Counted from the first letter of the stretch, positions 1-12,755 are shown. The stretch: 64,000 nt of DNA from Ipomoea triloba (GCF_003576645.1 NC_044920.1:363893-427892); one strand, 5' to 3'. The notes: generated from the sequence alone by a model not told the origin. Made by a program: numbers and translations.

Positions 1-53
<53 letters not shown>

Positions 54-1710
54 CAGTCTCCTCTTTTCTAAGACACCCAATCCACACCCTGTCTCTTTCA
101 TTGCCACTGCATTATGGTTTTTCTCTTTGACCCGAAGCTATTTAATTACATTAATGTCCCTTCTTATATTATCTTAATTAAATCACTTAGATCAAGGTTA
201 TTAACCTAAAAAGGAATGAGAGAGTACCCCTACCTTGTTCCTTCCTTTGTTTCTATTTCCTCAGCTCTATTCATCATTTATATATGTGTTTTTTCACTTA
301 ATCTTATTAAATTATCTGCAAAAAGTATCAAGTGATTTAATTAAGAAAGAGGTTGCATCATGTTTTTTTCAGCTTGTATTTAAAAAAATAATAATAAAAC
401 ATATATATTATTAATATGCAGTAATCAATTAAAAAATTATAATTATAAAGGATTAAATTTCATTCTCGCGAATACGAAGGAGTGTATCTCTATCAATTTG
501 TGTTATTGTTAGATTATAAAGTAAGATAAACATAAATTATGTATGGAGTAATTATTTTTGTTATAAAAGAAGATGTGACATTTATTTATTTAATTATTTG
601 TATATTATGATTAATTTTCTATATTACATTAAAAATATAAATTAATATATATACCTACTATTGTTAAGAAAGTAATGATGCTACCAACCACACTGCAAAA
701 TAGATTATTATTTGTGCACATGCATAAACAAATTTCATACCATTGTTCTTTATGCGTGTGTATATTTAATGCCCACTAGATACACTAAGCTGATTTGCCC
801 TAATAATTTAGAATTTGGTTTTTTATTTATAACAATAATATAGAACACTTTATAAAGTTATAGTGTACTTTACTGCATATATAATTGTGTAGTTATATTT
901 AATGGCAATTAATTAATGACTTAATGCTTGGCTTTCTTGCTTTTTATATATGGTGTTAGCAAACATAAACTCCCAGGCCAGTAGCCTTTTTTATACCAAC
1001 ACTCAATTCACCCTTGACCCTTCCCACACTCAAACTAGCTTTTGCCAGTTGCTACTTTAATGACCAGAAAATGAATGGCTGAGATGACCAAATGGGGGTA
1101 GTCTTCTTCCTTTGCCACTTATCTGTAAGTCTTCCCATTTACTGCTGCAACTAGCTTAGCTTCTTCCTAGCTTCTGTACTTGTGTGTACATATATGTATT
1201 ATTATTATTATTTTGATCTATTTTACTTCACCTTCTTGCTTGCTTGTCTCATTTTCTGAATTGGTGCATTATTGGTTGCCATCTCTGCAACTTTAACTGC
1301 TTACTAGTCTCCAAAACCCTCAAAAACAAAAGAAAAAAAAAAAAGCAAAAGAAATCAGCTTTGACAAAGAACTACTTGATTTCTGAGGTATCTCCAGTGC
1401 CCATATTCAAGATTTTTTATTTTGTATTTTTACTGCTATTTTTATTTTTTGTAAATAACATCTGTACAAGAAACTGTTTTCATGCTTTTCATGATAATAA
1501 TGGGTATTATTGGGTTTTAACTGATATAGCAATCAAGGTATTATAGACAAAATAAAGTCATGACCTTTCTTTTTCCCCCATCTTCTTTGCTTATCTCTTT
1601 CCAAACTTCCTTCTCTGTTGTAAACTGTGCTTTCTTTCTATTCAATAACCAGATAAAGTGGGGTTGGAAATCTTCCTTCTTTTTAGAGATGGAGACAGAT
1701 GGGTTTGCAT
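1..1710. repeat. Copy A of a 1710-bp direct duplication
   Basis: This block recurs at 1919-3628 at a constant offset of 1918 bases; every stretch I compared was identical. It opens in a TA microsatellite (1-50) and ends with gggtttgcat just before a single N at 1711. It is AT-rich with no convincing reading frame; the 100-aa frame at 1244 is low complexity and repeats exactly in copy B. The part near 1140-1390 has the look of a plant 5' leader (pyrimidine-rich, then a possible splice donor at tctgag/gtatct), so it may be the promoter or 5' UTR of the downstream SPL gene. Exact identity plus an adjacent N suggests an assembly artefact rather than a true recent duplication. Confidence 0.9.
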
Positions 1711-1711
1711 N

Positions 1712-1916
1712 TAAATAAAACTTTGTAATATTTATGAAAATGATGAAACCACTCCCCATGGGAGAACTTGTGGACGAAGCCAAATTATTGATTTACAAGA
1801 TCTTATGGATGAGAAATCAAGTAAAATGAATGGGTTATTTTCATAAATATTACAAAGTTAGATTAATGATTTGAATTTGTCCACAAGTTATCACCAGGAG
1901 CATGATTTCTCACTTG

Positions 1917-1918
<2 letters not shown>
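1712..1918. repeat. Short inverted-repeat spacer between the duplicate blocks
   Basis: Pieces of this 207-bp spacer occur in inverted orientation within it: actttgtaatatttatgaaa near 1730 returns as its complement near 1842-1860, and acttgtgga near 1768 is matched by tccacaagtt near 1880. Fragments such as gatgagaaatcaagt and its complement are also present. It lies directly after the N at 1711 and ends at the second TA run. This fits a fold-back misassembly or a small foldback insertion. Confidence 0.6.
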
Positions 1919-1971
<53 letters not shown>

Positions 1972-3628
1972 CAGTCTCCTCTTTTCTAAGACACCCAATC
2001 CACACCCTGTCTCTTTCATTGCCACTGCATTATGGTTTTTCTCTTTGACCCGAAGCTATTTAATTACATTAATGTCCCTTCTTATATTATCTTAATTAAA
2101 TCACTTAGATCAAGGTTATTAACCTAAAAAGGAATGAGAGAGTACCCCTACCTTGTTCCTTCCTTTGTTTCTATTTCCTCAGCTCTATTCATCATTTATA
2201 TATGTGTTTTTTCACTTAATCTTATTAAATTATCTGCAAAAAGTATCAAGTGATTTAATTAAGAAAGAGGTTGCATCATGTTTTTTTCAGCTTGTATTTA
2301 AAAAAATAATAATAAAACATATATATTATTAATATGCAGTAATCAATTAAAAAATTATAATTATAAAGGATTAAATTTCATTCTCGCGAATACGAAGGAG
2401 TGTATCTCTATCAATTTGTGTTATTGTTAGATTATAAAGTAAGATAAACATAAATTATGTATGGAGTAATTATTTTTGTTATAAAAGAAGATGTGACATT
2501 TATTTATTTAATTATTTGTATATTATGATTAATTTTCTATATTACATTAAAAATATAAATTAATATATATACCTACTATTGTTAAGAAAGTAATGATGCT
2601 ACCAACCACACTGCAAAATAGATTATTATTTGTGCACATGCATAAACAAATTTCATACCATTGTTCTTTATGCGTGTGTATATTTAATGCCCACTAGATA
2701 CACTAAGCTGATTTGCCCTAATAATTTAGAATTTGGTTTTTTATTTATAACAATAATATAGAACACTTTATAAAGTTATAGTGTACTTTACTGCATATAT
2801 AATTGTGTAGTTATATTTAATGGCAATTAATTAATGACTTAATGCTTGGCTTTCTTGCTTTTTATATATGGTGTTAGCAAACATAAACTCCCAGGCCAGT
2901 AGCCTTTTTTATACCAACACTCAATTCACCCTTGACCCTTCCCACACTCAAACTAGCTTTTGCCAGTTGCTACTTTAATGACCAGAAAATGAATGGCTGA
3001 GATGACCAAATGGGGGTAGTCTTCTTCCTTTGCCACTTATCTGTAAGTCTTCCCATTTACTGCTGCAACTAGCTTAGCTTCTTCCTAGCTTCTGTACTTG
3101 TGTGTACATATATGTATTATTATTATTATTTTGATCTATTTTACTTCACCTTCTTGCTTGCTTGTCTCATTTTCTGAATTGGTGCATTATTGGTTGCCAT
3201 CTCTGCAACTTTAACTGCTTACTAGTCTCCAAAACCCTCAAAAACAAAAGAAAAAAAAAAAAGCAAAAGAAATCAGCTTTGACAAAGAACTACTTGATTT
3301 CTGAGGTATCTCCAGTGCCCATATTCAAGATTTTTTATTTTGTATTTTTACTGCTATTTTTATTTTTTGTAAATAACATCTGTACAAGAAACTGTTTTCA
3401 TGCTTTTCATGATAATAATGGGTATTATTGGGTTTTAACTGATATAGCAATCAAGGTATTATAGACAAAATAAAGTCATGACCTTTCTTTTTCCCCCATC
3501 TTCTTTGCTTATCTCTTTCCAAACTTCCTTCTCTGTTGTAAACTGTGCTTTCTTTCTATTCAATAACCAGATAAAGTGGGGTTGGAAATCTTCCTTCTTT
3601 TTAGAGATGGAGACAGATGGGTTTGCAT
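1919..3628. repeat. Copy B of the 1710-bp direct duplication (SPL-proximal)
   Basis: Second copy of 1-1710, beginning in a TA run (1919-1969). After 3628 the sequence continues uniquely (ataattgcaactttc) towards the SPL gene, so this copy is the one physically joined to the gene and more likely the true locus. Confidence 0.9.
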
Positions 3629-4258
3629 AATTGCAACTTTCTCTTGATTCTGCAGATTTTTAACCATTTATGCACATAACTTTTCATAAACTGTTTGAAA
3701 TTAAAGTAAGATCAACATTAAAACTCAAACTCCTCTTCAATGGAATGGCCTAAGCCTAACATGGATTTATGCTCATAGTTTATTTATTCAATTTGTTGTG
3801 GGTTGTATTTAGCTGATGAAAAGAAAAATCTGTCACCTTTCTATTATAAAATGACTTATTGTATTCAAGAACTTTATACCCTAACTGGCTTTTGTAGTTA
3901 GGCAACTTCGCATATATGTTTTTAAAAAAAATTCTCAGTGTAAAGCTGTCTAGGGCACCTCAAATAAAAGTCAGAGGATGAAGAGATTGTTACATGTTTT
4001 GCTTTTTCTTTGTTGATAATCTATGCCCTTGAATACTACAGTTAATATTTTGTCCTGTAATTCAAATCAGGTTTCTGAGTATATATATCAGTAAGGTGGT
4101 TGAGGTGCTTGTCTGCAATACAAAAACTTGCTTCAAACTTAGCTGCACTGGCAACTTGGTGAAATTCACTTGTGGCATTGTTTACTTGGGGGGAGAAATT
4201 TAGAGGAGTTGTAACAAAAGGGCTAGTGTATTAGGAAAAACTTTTTTTTTTTTTGGTG
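3629..4258 (+). other. SPL 5' flank / probable 5' UTR and leader intron
   Basis: 630 bp with no reading frame of note. It ends in a poly-T run (4242-4254) directly before the SPL start codon. An in-frame TAG at 4232 lies upstream of the ATG, so the coding frame cannot extend further up without a splice. A leader intron is possible, but no transcript evidence is available here. Confidence 0.5.
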
Positions 4259-5604
4259 ATGGAATCATCATCCTCTTCATCAAAGAGGGCCAAGGCACCA
4301 GGTAATGCTGTGCAGGTTGCTAATTGCTTGGTTGATGGGTGTAATGCTGACCTCAGTCAGTGTAGAGAATATCATCGTCGGCATAAAGTTTGTGAGCTCC
4401 ATTCAAAGACTGCAAAGGTCACGGTTGGAGGTCGTGAGCTCAGGTTCTGCCAACAATGTAGTAGGTAACCACGAGATCTTTGATTTTGATTTTGATAGTG
4501 AACTATTTTTCAGATCAAATTCTCTGTGATGGTTTCATCTTCTGGTTCTATAATTGTTTTAGCTCAACTCCCGGGAAAACATATCATCATAGCTCTTATA
4601 GTCTTATAGTATGTTTTTGTTTACTGCATTGCTCTTTTTAACTTTGAAAAAATTCAGTATATGATTCATAACTAAAGGAATTCATAAGGGCATTCAATTC
4701 GTTGCTTAGACCGATTCAAAATGCCAATCCAGAAACTCTTGTATGTGTCTCAAGATTGAGCTACTTTTGCAGGTTTCATTCTTTGACAGAATTTGATGAG
4801 GGAAAACGGAGCTGCAGAAAACGTCTGGATGGTCACAACAAGCGACGAAGGAAGCCTCAGCCAGACAATCTCAACAAAAGTTCAGGAATGCTTTATTCTC
4901 CTAGTCAACAAGGTTAGCTTAATTATAATCTGTTCAACTACATATATATAGATGATGAGGATGTTTCCTCTCCTTTCATAAGAAGATAGTAAACTATATA
5001 TGATTGTTTAGCAGGTGCAAAGCTTCTTCAGTTTGGTAGTTCTCATCAAATGTTTCCGAGTGCTTCTGCATGGTCGTCGGGGGTGATCCAAGCTGAGAAC
5101 GACATGATGCTCTACAACAACCAACAGCACTTTAACTACATTGACAGACAAAAAACCTTCCAGGATCATCACGACTACAAAGAAGTGAATCAGTTCCAGT
5201 TCATGCAAGGTGGGAGTGACCGCATTTTCCCCGAAGCTTCAATCTCCCAACCCCACATCAACATGAATAATTCAGCAGCATCAGGAAACAATATTAGTAA
5301 CAGCAGCAGGCAAAGGGTCTTCCATGGTGGTTACGATGACTCTGATCATCGTGCTCTCTCTCTTCTGTCATCCGCTCCTGCTGTCACGAGGGAGATCGGT
5401 TTCAGCCACGCATTGCAGCCCGACCCTACTACTCCCCATCAGGCACAGCCATTACCCCACACCCTGCACTATGAAGGTCTAAGCACCCACTATTCTTTCT
5501 CTCAAGAACCTGAAACCAAGCCCCCGGGAGGAGTTTCTGATGAAATGTTGCAAAGCGCACCCGATAGCAGCTCTCATCAAACGCTCACATTCAGGTGGGA
5601 GTAG
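4259..5604 (+). CDS. SPL13-like: SQUAMOSA promoter-binding-like transcription factor (SPL13-like), miR156 target
   Basis: Exons 4259-4464, 4773-4912 and 5015-5604 join in frame to about 311 aa. The plant SBP DNA-binding domain (about residues 23-98, binding GTAC cores) is split by intron 1, as is usual. Exon 1 carries the first zinc site ([21 protein letters not shown]) and FCQQCSR. Exon 2 carries the second site ([14 protein letters not shown]) and the nuclear signal (KRSCRKR...NKRRRK). Exon 3 encodes GAKLLQFG, the miR156 site peptide RALSLLSS and the ending TLTFRWE, both features of SPL13. ATG 4259 is chosen because an in-frame TAG lies at 4232 and an upstream TTG is not a plausible start. 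The N-terminus before the SBP domain is only about 22 residues, much shorter than Arabidopsis SPL13, so an upstream coding exon may be missed. AATAAA lies at 5641. Family and exons are sure; the exact orthologue is likely. Confidence 0.93.
5351..5370 (+). promoter_or_regulatory. miR156/157 target site in SPL exon 3
   Basis: The 20 bases GTGCTCTCTCTCTTCTGTCA match the standard SPL target of miR156 and encode the conserved ALSLLS peptide. Compared with the complement of miR156 as I know it, there is a single central-region difference, which is typical of SPL targets. It implies post-transcriptional repression in the juvenile phase. Confidence 0.93.
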
Positions 5605-8600
5605 CCTGTAGCCCGCCCGCCCTTTGCTAAAACTAACGTTAATAAACTTTGTTCGATCTAGCCATATGATAGACTGGTATGCATGTCCTAAACTCCTGCT
5701 CATGGAAATGCTGTGTTCAGATGATACTTTTGTTCCAATGTGGATCTGATACTCTTTCTTGTTGGTTAAAAGCATCTTTCTTGGCTTGATTATTATTTGA
5801 TTCCTAGATTCCAGGGGGCTTATAGCTTATTATATTCATGAAGGAATTATATATATATAATAAAGAGATGAAGAGAATTTATAACTCACAGCAAAATAAA
5901 ATAAATGACTTCTGGGCAGAGATTAATATTCAATTCAGTTCAGCTTCAGGACCACTTGGCCTGCTTATTTATTGCTTCTTCCACATTTATATATTCAGAT
6001 GATGTCATATCCAGAAGCAGTATTTGGACCACTCAGGTCATCAAGTAGATAAACATGCACATACAACTTAATAATAAATTCTAGTCCATAATAATAAATT
6101 CAACTCCCTTGTTTCCTTGAATCCTTGCTCGACCGGCTAGTTAGAGCTTTCTCTAATCTCTGCCTTGCTTTAGTTAAATGATCTGCAAATATGGTTGCCA
6201 AGGCCCTATATGTTTTGAATTAATATAGTTTTTTGGTGATATAAATATTGACATTAGAAATCAACGATGTTCCTAAGATGTGTTTTGAAAAAACTGAACA
6301 TATATTTGAATTATGACAAGTTGATAATAAATGGAATTGGACAATGTAAGAACAAAATGAAATGTGAACACTTTCCTAGCTATTGGGGAATCTGGTTGTA
6401 CATAATGGCTGTATTGATAAGACAGATGCATCCAACCATTAATAATCGCTTTCGCTTTCGCTTTCAGACATACGCAACATTATTGCCTGTCTCTATCTTC
6501 AGACTTCACAACAAACTAATTACAATTAATAAATTAGTACACACACACTCTCATTCACACGTGTTTGAGGAATAACAAATTTCAAATATTTTGTTCCCTT
6601 CCCTGTGGTATATTGATCAAAGGTCATAATCCACATTATTTAGTGCAAGCTTTGCCCTTAATCTAACTAAAAACACTTGACTAGGAGGAGGTATTTGTTG
6701 GAGAATACTATAAGAATTTCAAAGGTGGTCCCATTAATATCCATAATAATTATGGGGAAGATACTGTAAGGCGTGCTCTACCTATTTATTCAACTCTTGT
6801 TAATGGTGGTCTAAGGATACTGGACAAATCATTATACCGTGGATCATGGTACATATTGTAATGTAGACACTAATATACATGTTCATTTTTAGTAAGTTCA
6901 TTATATTTTTATATATGTCCACTTTTAGTATACTGCAAATTTATTTTTTAGTGCGCTACTTAAAAATGAACATATAGTACACTAAAAATGACTTCGGAAT
7001 GGTCATGTTATAGAGCACGCGCGGGCGGGAGAGGGGGGGGGGTCAATCTTACTATGACATTCTTATACTCCTGCAACATAAATAAGTTTGCATTGTGACC
7101 ATAGCCTGTCAAGAACTACAAAGAAATAAATCAGTTTAGATTATTCATAGTTGAGCAGTTCAAACCAAGAAGATTAGTGGATGAGAGCCGAATTTAGAAC
7201 GTTATGGTTAGCAAACTAATTGTTTGACCAATTGATAAATATAAATTGTATTTACTAATTTTATTTTCTGTGAAATTCGTACAATGTGCCAAACATGACA
7301 TGAGTGTTGTATTAAGGGCCCCTAAAATGTGGGCTTGGGCCCAAGGTTAAGATTGTCCATATGAAGGTCACCTTGTCAATGCATTGTCACCTATTGCATT
7401 AATTGAATGGACTGCAAGTTTTAACTTTGACGAGTGGGCCCCTTTTTGTGCTTTCACAATGCAATAGCCAATAGTCAAACTTGTACAGAATAATTCACTT
7501 TTTTTTTTTTTGGAACAATTCACTTTTTCTTTTTATTCCGTTTCTTACATTTCAATCTTTCTTATACGCGATACACAAAAATAAATATTCAATATTAATA
7601 TTTAATGTTAAAATTATAGTTATATTGACAAATTTTTAGAAAATAATAGTGTAAATTTAAAAAAGATAAAATTTAGTCATAAAATTCATATTATATATTA
7701 TATTAAAAAGTAAAGTTAATAATTTGGTAATAATTATAGTATGATTAATAATTGTTAGTATAGAATTTTAGATATGATAAATTATTAAATATAATTATGA
7801 TAGTAGTTAATATATACTTACGGAAGATTAATGGTTTAAGGATAATCTCGTCCAATAAAAATGATAGCACAATATTTGTAGTGCAATATACACTCAATAA
7901 GCATAAAAATTATAAGACCATAAATCTAGGTACTAACATATATTTACTCTTTTTTTTTTGGATAAATTTGTTTGCTTTCTCGCACAAATTAAGAGTCCCA
8001 ACCCAAACCTAAACGTTCAATGTTCGTGGCAGAAATCGAATCCCCACCCTACCACGAGAAACATGTCTTAAGTGACGTTTTTCATCCACTAAACTAATAA
8101 GTTCATTCTTAAACAATGGGATGCCGCTTGAGTGAAAACTACGATATGGGAATGATCATTGACTCTAAACACAAAGAAAAATATGGTGTCATATTAGTAA
8201 ATATCTCATACTTTAAAATGCACAGACCAATACTATATAATATATTGAACAATATTACAAAATGCATTTAATGACATGTAAAAATACAATTTCTGGAGTA
8301 CACTTCAAAATATTACCTATTCACTTTACAGTTGTGCATAAAAACATGAATCCCTCTAATAATTCATCGTACGGAAAGGCCATAGAATTTCTACCCACAT
8401 CCTCAATTATTTTTAAGGATTGTGCATGGCTACTATGCATGACAACAAAGTAATAGTTGAGAACTTGGGGCCTGTATGTGTCTGAAAACGATATTTCTTC
8501 AATATTTGTCATCTTTCTTGGACTTCAAATTTACCTAAAAAAAAAAACATTTCTTTTTACAAAAAAAAAAAAAATTGACTAAAAAGATAAAATACTGAAA

Positions 8601-9115
8601 TTTGTGCATAACTTGGTGGAGAATTAAAGGAGAAACTGCAAAATAGATCGATAAAAATATTGCCCCTTATTTTTTATTTATGAAAGTCTAGAGATAGCTA
8701 TTTGAATGTGCACTCTAGCCTAAGTTATCAATAACTCAACACAGGCACACGGTTGGTCAGCTCTGTCCCTGCTCTAATACCAATTCTTAAAGATCAAACA
8801 TTTATCACTATACCAAAAGTTATAGCTAGTACTGAATGCGCAATTTTATTTGTTTATACTTGCGTAGCAGTCAATGCCACGTTTCGATAGCATAATGTTG
8901 GACTTGACCTTGCAAGCCGCAGCCCAACTGGTTCAAACATTAAGTCGAATTTGGAACTTTGTGGTTACCAAGTCAATCTGGCTGAGCTGCTCCCATAGGC
9001 AAATTATATTATGAACTAGAGTCCACCTTGCATTGTGGATCATGATCCAAAATGACATTTAGATTATGTCTACAAACGCATTTAAATTTATTGAAGCACA
9101 AAGAGTGGTGTCAGT
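5605..9115. other. Intergenic, AT-rich, TE-derived debris
   Basis: No gene is seen. The SPL 3' UTR probably ends soon after AATAAA at 5641. Around 6834 there is a degenerate end of the foldback MITE family described at 12297 (ttataccgtggatcatgg), followed by a short hairpin (6887-6975). At 7018-7042 there is a GC/G-rich tract. Around 8770-8930 lies a minus-strand fragment of the TRIM-like LTR family: a primer-binding-like gctctaatacca, then a segment shared with 19667 and 22909. Confidence 0.5.
8770..8990 (-). repeat. TRIM/LTR-like repeat fragment
   Basis: gctctaataccaattctta resembles the complement of a tRNA-Met primer-binding site next to an LTR end. It is followed by a segment (ttatacttgcgtagcagtca, 8858-8877) shared with 22920-22939 and, more diverged, with 19680. 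It is non-coding. The family assignment is inferred from the PBS-like motif and the shared sequence. Confidence 0.4.
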
Positions 9116-9249
9116 GCCAAAGACCTTGTGGTCTAGTGGCACCCGGTTTCTACTCCCACATGGAAGGGAGTGGATTCGGACCGTTGAAAAAGTAGCTATG
9201 AACAGATACTAGTACTCAAAAAAAAAAAAAAAAAAAGAGTGGTGCCAGT
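9101..9249 (+). mobile_element. tRNA-derived SINE with 15-bp target duplication
   Basis: The body at 9116-9234 begins gccaaagaccttgtggtcta, with an A-box-like TGGTCTAGTGGCA and a decayed B-box-like region (gtggattcggacc), and ends in a poly-A tail. Direct repeats aagagtggtgtcagt (9101-9115) and aagagtggtgccagt (9235-9249) flank it with one mismatch. Copies of the same family are at 27153 and near 47160. Non-autonomous; it relies on LINE machinery. Confidence 0.85.
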
Positions 9250-10798
9250 TAGTTACAAGTTAATAAAAGGTAAGTGAAAATAAAATATGGATGCTTCACT
9301 GGCAAAAGATAGCAAAAGTTGAATACTCCCTCCCTTAATCGGCCATGGATGTAACTTGTCATCTGGCCTCCTTTAAGGTCACTTTCCATTACAGCTCACA
9401 AGTCATGAATGTAACTGAAAACAGACATTTCAAAGTAGCATTCTTAATGGTATGTCTTTCCTATTTTATTTTTTACTTCTTAATTGTTTTCCTCTAATTT
9501 GGACCATAATGTTTTACCTTAAAATATCCCAATTTGAATAACATCTCCTTGTCCGCCCTATACTTAAAACCCATAACTAATCTCATTTATCTCAAACATA
9601 ATCAACTAATCCTCTCCCATCCATGTCATGTTCCTTTTCTTCCTACTATACCTAATCCTTCTCAAACCTGTTTAGTCAAATTAATCAATCACTAATTCAG
9701 GTTTATTTGACTTGTAAAAAATGAGAGATAAAATATTATATTCCAATCTCTTCCTTAGTACTATTTATCCGCCTTTCTAAATTCTGTCAACTCTTCCACT
9801 CAAATTTAGAGTGATTTATCTTTGTTCAAGTTTGTTGAATTAAATTATTTATTTGAGTGCTCCAATAAATTGAGTAATCTATTGTGTCATAGAAAATTAA
9901 TGTGTCTATGAAAAATGTTGGTATCACATTCCTTAGATTAACCGAGAAATTACTAAACCTATTTTTAGAGGAATTTTATTTCAAACCTTTCTTAAAAAAA
10001 TAAATAAATAATTCATACAGTTTCATGTTATCTTGCCAGTTTGGTTATTACCACTTGAAGCGCATTCATGTTTTTTTCCTTTACTTCCTAGAGTTTCAAT
10101 GATCACTCAAAGTATAGTCAATCGTTACAGCCATATTGTAACAAACTCTCAATAGGGTTATTGCATCATTCCTCAACTAGGCAGCAACGTAACTTTTTAC
10201 GGTCTTTATGATGAGGGCGAAGGATCAATGAGACTATCTTTCTAGGATCGCTACAAGCCAGTCTTCTTTTAATTTCCTTTTAGTGGAAGAAAGAAGGGCG
10301 GGGAGAATTCTATTTTTTAATTTGATTTTGTTGCATATCCCTGTTTCTTTAAGAGCCAAATTTATGCCTTCTCTATCATTGATTTCTTAATTGTGTTTAC
10401 AATAAATTTATTTTCATTAATAAAATTTTAAAAATGAATAGAAAACTAAGGTATATAGTGATTAGACTAGAAGTGCTTTGTAATTCAATTTTTTTTCCAA
10501 AGGTTTGGCACAATCTATCTGTCATTCCATTCATGTGTTCGGTATACATATTTTTATAGGAATTCTGATTCTTTAAGAATCTGAGTTCCAATCCACACAT
10601 ATTTTATCTTCTTTACCTACATAAAGGGAATAATAATTTACATGAAAGAATGATTACAAATGTTTTTAATTAGAAAAAAAATGGGAAAAAGAATGTTAAA
10701 TTTCTTGATTCATTCCCTTTTCATGTTTTATTTGAGCATACCAAACCAAACGCTACTGTGTTTGATTGATCCACAATTTTCATGGGCATATTTAAATT

Positions 10799-10829
<31 letters not shown>

Positions 10830-10832
10830 CTC
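9250..10832. other. Intergenic, no recognised feature
   Basis: AT-rich sequence without recognisable genes or clear element ends. It finishes in a poly-T run (from about 10800) that breaks into an assembly gap. Confidence 0.5.
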
Positions 10833-11162
10833 NNNNNNNNNNNNNNNNNNNNNNNNNNNNNNNNNNNNNNNNNNNNNNNNNNNNNNNNNNNNNNNNNNNN
10901 NNNNNNNNNNNNNNNNNNNNNNNNNNNNNNNNNNNNNNNNNNNNNNNNNNNNNNNNNNNNNNNNNNNNNNNNNNNNNNNNNNNNNNNNNNNNNNNNNNNN
11001 NNNNNNNNNNNNNNNNNNNNNNNNNNNNNNNNNNNNNNNNNNNNNNNNNNNNNNNNNNNNNNNNNNNNNNNNNNNNNNNNNNNNNNNNNNNNNNNNNNNN
11101 NNNNNNNNNNNNNNNNNNNNNNNNNNNNNNNNNNNNNNNNNNNNNNNNNNNNNNNNNNNNNN
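10833..11162. other. Assembly gap (330 N)
   Basis: A run of N preceded by about 29 T. It is followed by ctagactcgag and a G-rich tract. Reading frames drawn through it are meaningless. Confidence 0.98.
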
Positions 11163-11171
11163 CTAGACTCG

Positions 11172-11212
11172 AGAGGGGGTAGGCGGGTGGGCGGGTGGGC
11201 GGGTGGGGGTGG
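11172..11212 (+). repeat. G-rich tract with quadruplex-type spacing
   Basis: Successive runs of three or more G separated by one or two bases (gggcgggtgggcgggtggg) directly after the gap. This meets the usual G-quadruplex pattern and may explain why assembly stopped here. Confidence 0.6.
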
Positions 11213-11324
11213 ATCGTAATTCAAGAAATTAAAGTATTTATTTCCGAGAAAATTGAAAATTTCACGTGGTTTACTCAATAATGTAAGGTACTAAGGTACC
11301 ATATATGATATAGTGCTTGGCAAA

Positions 11325-11338
11325 ATAATAATAATAAC

Positions 11339-11371
<33 letters not shown>
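11325..11371. repeat. AAT microsatellite
   Basis: Nearly uninterrupted ATA/AAT trinucleotide repeat. Confidence 0.9.
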
Positions 11372-11372
<1 letters not shown>

Positions 11373-11678
11373 CAATTCTTACTATAGATATGACCGAAAA
11401 GATAACGTATTGTTGGTATTTTGATTCTTAAATACGTTAATCTTTTGCAAAGTTCTTGGTTAATCTAAACTAACATGATCAACGAGACCAATAGCCTATT
11501 AACTAGCTTTGCTAGGAGTTAAATTATATTCAAAAGAAGGACCAACAATGTCAATAGACCTGTCAATCAGTCTCGCTATTATAAACAAACACCGTTAAAA
11601 ATCAATGGTATTGTTCAACGGGTCGGGGTCTTGCCAAATCTATAGTTATTATATTTTTATTTATATTTTTAATGTTGA

Positions 11679-11679
<1 letters not shown>

Positions 11680-11716
<37 letters not shown>

Positions 11717-11738
11717 CATTATTATTATTATTATTATT
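11680..11738. repeat. ATT microsatellite
   Basis: ATT repeat with one interruption (tcatt). Confidence 0.9.
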
Positions 11739-12296
11739 TTATAATTAAACAAAGTAGTTAAAACACAACAATAATAATAAATTTTAAAATTAAATTATTT
11801 AAAAATATATTTTTTCAATTTAAAAATACTTTAACAATAGTTAAATAATAAATAAATAAGTCACTTCCCATGTCACCAACTAACATTAATTAACTAATTT
11901 ACAAAATATTTGTCTACAAAATTACTAATATTATCAATTAGTCGAAATAACTAACACATCCCCTATTAGCTATTAGCTAATTCAAATGATGTAGCAAGAC
12001 TAGATGATAACGAACATCATAGATTGAGAAATGTCAATGTCCTTTGGACTAACAATAAGTACTTGTTGAAGAATAGGTGAGGCCGTGAGTTTTTTTTTTT
12101 TTTTGAAAAAGTAATAAAAGTATGGAAAATTATTTTCACCCCTACAATTATCACTCTCTATTAGTCATTTTTGAATTAAAGAACGAATTTTTTTTTATGA
12201 ATTACTTGTGAATTAGTTGACCCAATCGTGAATCTATTGGGCCTTTCCTAGGGCCCACACTTGAAAGGGGCCCACCATCCCACTACCCCATATATG

Positions 12297-12755
12297 CAGT
12301 CGTTATACCGTAGACCGCGGTCCACAATGCATTGTGAACCAAGGTCACAAAACGACGTCGTTTCAATAAGTGAGAGAAACGGCTCCCGTAAATCTCCGTA
12401 ACTGATACTACAGTTCATCTCAAATGATACTACAGTTGTGTTGAACTGATACTGCAGTAGTGTTGAAAGGGAATTGTAGTTGCGCGGAACGGAGGTCATT
12501 TCATCCGTCTGGAACTGTAATTGTGTTGAGGTCGTTTCATCCGTCTGAAATTGCAGTTGTATTGAACTAATACTGCAGTTGTGTTGAACTGATATTGCAG
12601 TTGTGTTGAACTGATACTGCAATTGTGTTCAAAGGTAATTGCAGTTGCGCAGAACGAAGGCCGTTTCATCTGTCTGTTTTCATTAATTAAAACGACGTCA
12701 TTTTGTCACTTGGACCACAATGCTTGGTGGACCGCGGTCCACAGTAAAATGTGTG
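12297..12755. mobile_element. Foldback MULE-type MITE (family member 1)
   Basis: Long inverted arms: left cgttataccgtagaccgcgg, right (complement) ttttactgtggaccgcggtc, each followed by matching sequence including acgacgtc. The core carries repeats of about 22 bp based on gatactgcagttgtgttgaa. By analogy with the copies at 28330 and 35691 the ends fall at 12297 and 12755, giving flanks ccatatatg and tcatatgtg (7 of 9 matching), a decayed 9-bp duplication. A reading frame across the core is only a shadow of these repeats. Confidence 0.7.

Noticed and set aside
1244..1546. 100-aa frame, repeated at 3162-3464
   Set aside because: Low-complexity lysine/phenylalanine-rich translation of A/T runs; duplicated only because the whole block is duplicated.
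10660..11278. Long open frames across the first gap
   Set aside because: They consist mostly of N and homopolymer; the same holds for frames over the gaps at 18325, 30308, 32700 and 62302.
12248..12622. 124-aa minus-strand frame with QYQFNTT repeats
   Set aside because: It is a translation of the ~22-bp repeats inside the foldback MITE.
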